A stretch of DNA of 5,758 nucleotides from Acidimicrobiales bacterium (lineage in GTDB: Bacteria; Actinomycetota; Acidimicrobiia; Acidimicrobiales; JANYDT01): NCBI GenBank assembly GCA_025358985.1, contig JANYHQ010000243.1, forward strand, positions 1-5,758, written 5' to 3'. The translations under genes were made by a program, and so were the position numbers. Shown piece after piece: positions 5,166 to 5,758 of this stretch (its first letter is position 1; each line of letters begins with the position of its first letter). Under the pieces are notes generated by a model that worked only from the letters and a program-made list of their open reading frames with translations, had not been told where the DNA came from and ran no database searches.

Positions 5166-5633
5166 ATGACCAACTGGCTGGACGACGAGGAGATGCTGGC
5201 GTGGCGGTCGCTGGTCGACGTGGAGAACGCCGTCCATGCCGCGTTGGAGGCTGAACTCCTTGCCCGCCATTCGCTCACCGAAGGGGAATATGGCGTGCTG
5301 GTGATGCTGTCGGAGGCACCGGATCATCAACTACGGATGTGCGACCTGGCCTCCATCCTGCATCTGTCCCCCAGTGGACTTACCCGACGGTTGGACCGGT
5401 TGGTGCGCGAGGGGTTTGTGACGCGAGAGCCATGGGTGGACGATCGGCGTGTGACCATGGCGTCGCTGAGCGTCACCGGATTGGAGAAATTGGCAGTGGC
5501 TGCCCCCGACCACGTCGACGGCGTCCGCCGCCACTTCCTCGACCATCTCACCCGTCCCCAGATCCGCGCTTTGGGGGCAGCACTGCTCAGCGTAAAACTC
5601 GGCCAGACCTCGGCGGTCGGGATGAGTACCTAG
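5166..5633 (+). CDS. MarR-family winged-helix transcriptional regulator
   Basis: The protein has 155 residues, the usual MarR length, and should act as a dimer that binds an inverted repeat and releases it on contact with a small lipophilic ligand or stress signal. An N-terminal dimerisation helix (about 8-34) is followed by LTEGEYGVLVMLSEAP (37-52), typical of the helix before the winged helix. RMCDLASILHLSPSGLTRRLDRLVREGFV (57-85) is the helix-turn-helix, with recognition helix 68-80. DDRRVTMASLSVTG (92-105) is the wing, with the conserved D-x-R and the S/T-x-x-G turn. C-terminal helices (about 112-145) complete the dimer interface. No cysteine near the DNA-binding domain stands out as a redox sensor apart from C59. 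The ATG at 5166 is chosen because homology starts there; upstream codons overlap the operator. It diverges from the YceI gene by 98 bp. MarR/YceI pairs of this kind recur in bacteria, and repression of both genes is likely. Confidence 0.92.
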   Translation: MTNWLDDEEMLAWRSLVDVENAVHAALEAELLARHSLTEGEYGVLVMLSEAPDHQLRMCDLASILHLSPSGLTRRLDRLVREGFVTREPWVDDRRVTMASLSVTGLEKLAVAAPDHVDGVRRHFLDHLTRPQIRALGAALLSVKLGQTSAVGMST

Positions 5634-5654
5634 CCCAAGCCCCTAGCCCAAGCC
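5629..5654. repeat. 13-bp perfect tandem duplication at the MarR gene stop
   Basis: CCTAGCCCAAGCC occurs twice in direct succession (5629-5641 and 5642-5654). The first copy contains the MarR stop codon TAG (5631-5633), so the duplication may be a slippage product at the gene end that left the protein unchanged. CTAG is usually rare in bacterial DNA, and the unit carries it in both copies. Confidence 0.7.
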
Positions 5655-5758
5655 CGCTCAACCGCGACAAGACCGGGTCGCAAGTGGGTCACGGGACGGA
5701 GGTGCCACAGTTGGAGGGAAAAGCCCTCAAGCGGGGGTGGGTAGGGCAACCAACGTCG
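5630..5758 (-). CDS. Possible C-terminal end of an unidentified gene (partial)
   Basis: One minus-strand frame stays open for 42 codons from the right edge to TAG at 5632-5630; the other two minus frames contain stops. The predicted end includes LEGFSLQLWHLRP and LVAVERAWARGLG, which has a plausible amphipathic C-terminal helix, but I do not recognise a family. Its stop would share the CTAG tetramer with the stop of the MarR gene on the other strand, so the two would converge with overlapping ends. The antisense plus frame is also open to the edge with similar third-position GC, so the coding strand is uncertain and the stretch may be non-coding. A weak hairpin with a bulge (5711-5730) is also present. 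Confidence 0.3.
   Translation of the reverse strand, partial: RRWLPYPPPLEGFSLQLWHLRPVTHLRPGLVAVERAWARGLG

Overview
The window looks like a piece of a high-GC Gram-positive (actinobacterial) chromosome. Base composition is GC-rich by eye, GTG starts are frequent, and the families present fit: a Gram-positive-type DsbB/BdbC oxidase, a membrane-anchored thioredoxin-like partner, a WbaP/CpsE-type initiating sugar transferase, and a divergent YceI/MarR pair. A deeper-branching actinobacterium such as Acidimicrobiia is possible, but the sequence alone does not settle it. No mobile element, CRISPR array, tRNA or rRNA is visible.

Left part (1-2897, all minus strand, transcribed right to left): a compact cluster in the order DsbB-like quinone-linked disulfide oxidase, membrane-anchored thioredoxin-fold protein with a CPHC centre, polyprenyl-phosphate sugar-1-phosphate transferase, and the first 33 codons of a probable glycosyltransferase that runs off the left edge. 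The first two genes overlap by ATGA and the last two by TGATG, so each pair is probably translationally coupled; 56 bp separate the two pairs. The first pair makes or relays disulfides outside the membrane. The second pair starts and extends a lipid-linked surface polysaccharide.

Middle (2898-3366): a 469-bp gap between divergent genes, with no convincing protein gene. It holds a perfect 14-bp inverted repeat, three GGTACC motifs, a GGAAATTTCC palindrome and two overlapping hairpins nearer the next gene. This is the least explained DNA in the window.

Right part (3367-5758): a plus-strand RlmG-type 23S rRNA guanine-N2 methyltransferase converges, with only 9 bp between stop codons, on a minus-strand YceI-family protein. 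The YceI gene diverges from a MarR-family regulator. The 98-bp YceI/MarR intergenic region carries three CAAGTA half-sites, one of them between the -35 and -10 of a good YceI promoter, so the regulator very likely represses YceI. Beyond the regulator's stop there is a 13-bp tandem duplication and an open minus-strand frame that may be the 3' end of a neighbouring gene.

I do not see a clearly new biological system. The best leads are the operator architecture at YceI/MarR, the structured gap upstream of the methyltransferase, and the link between disulfide chemistry and polysaccharide initiation in one gene cluster.
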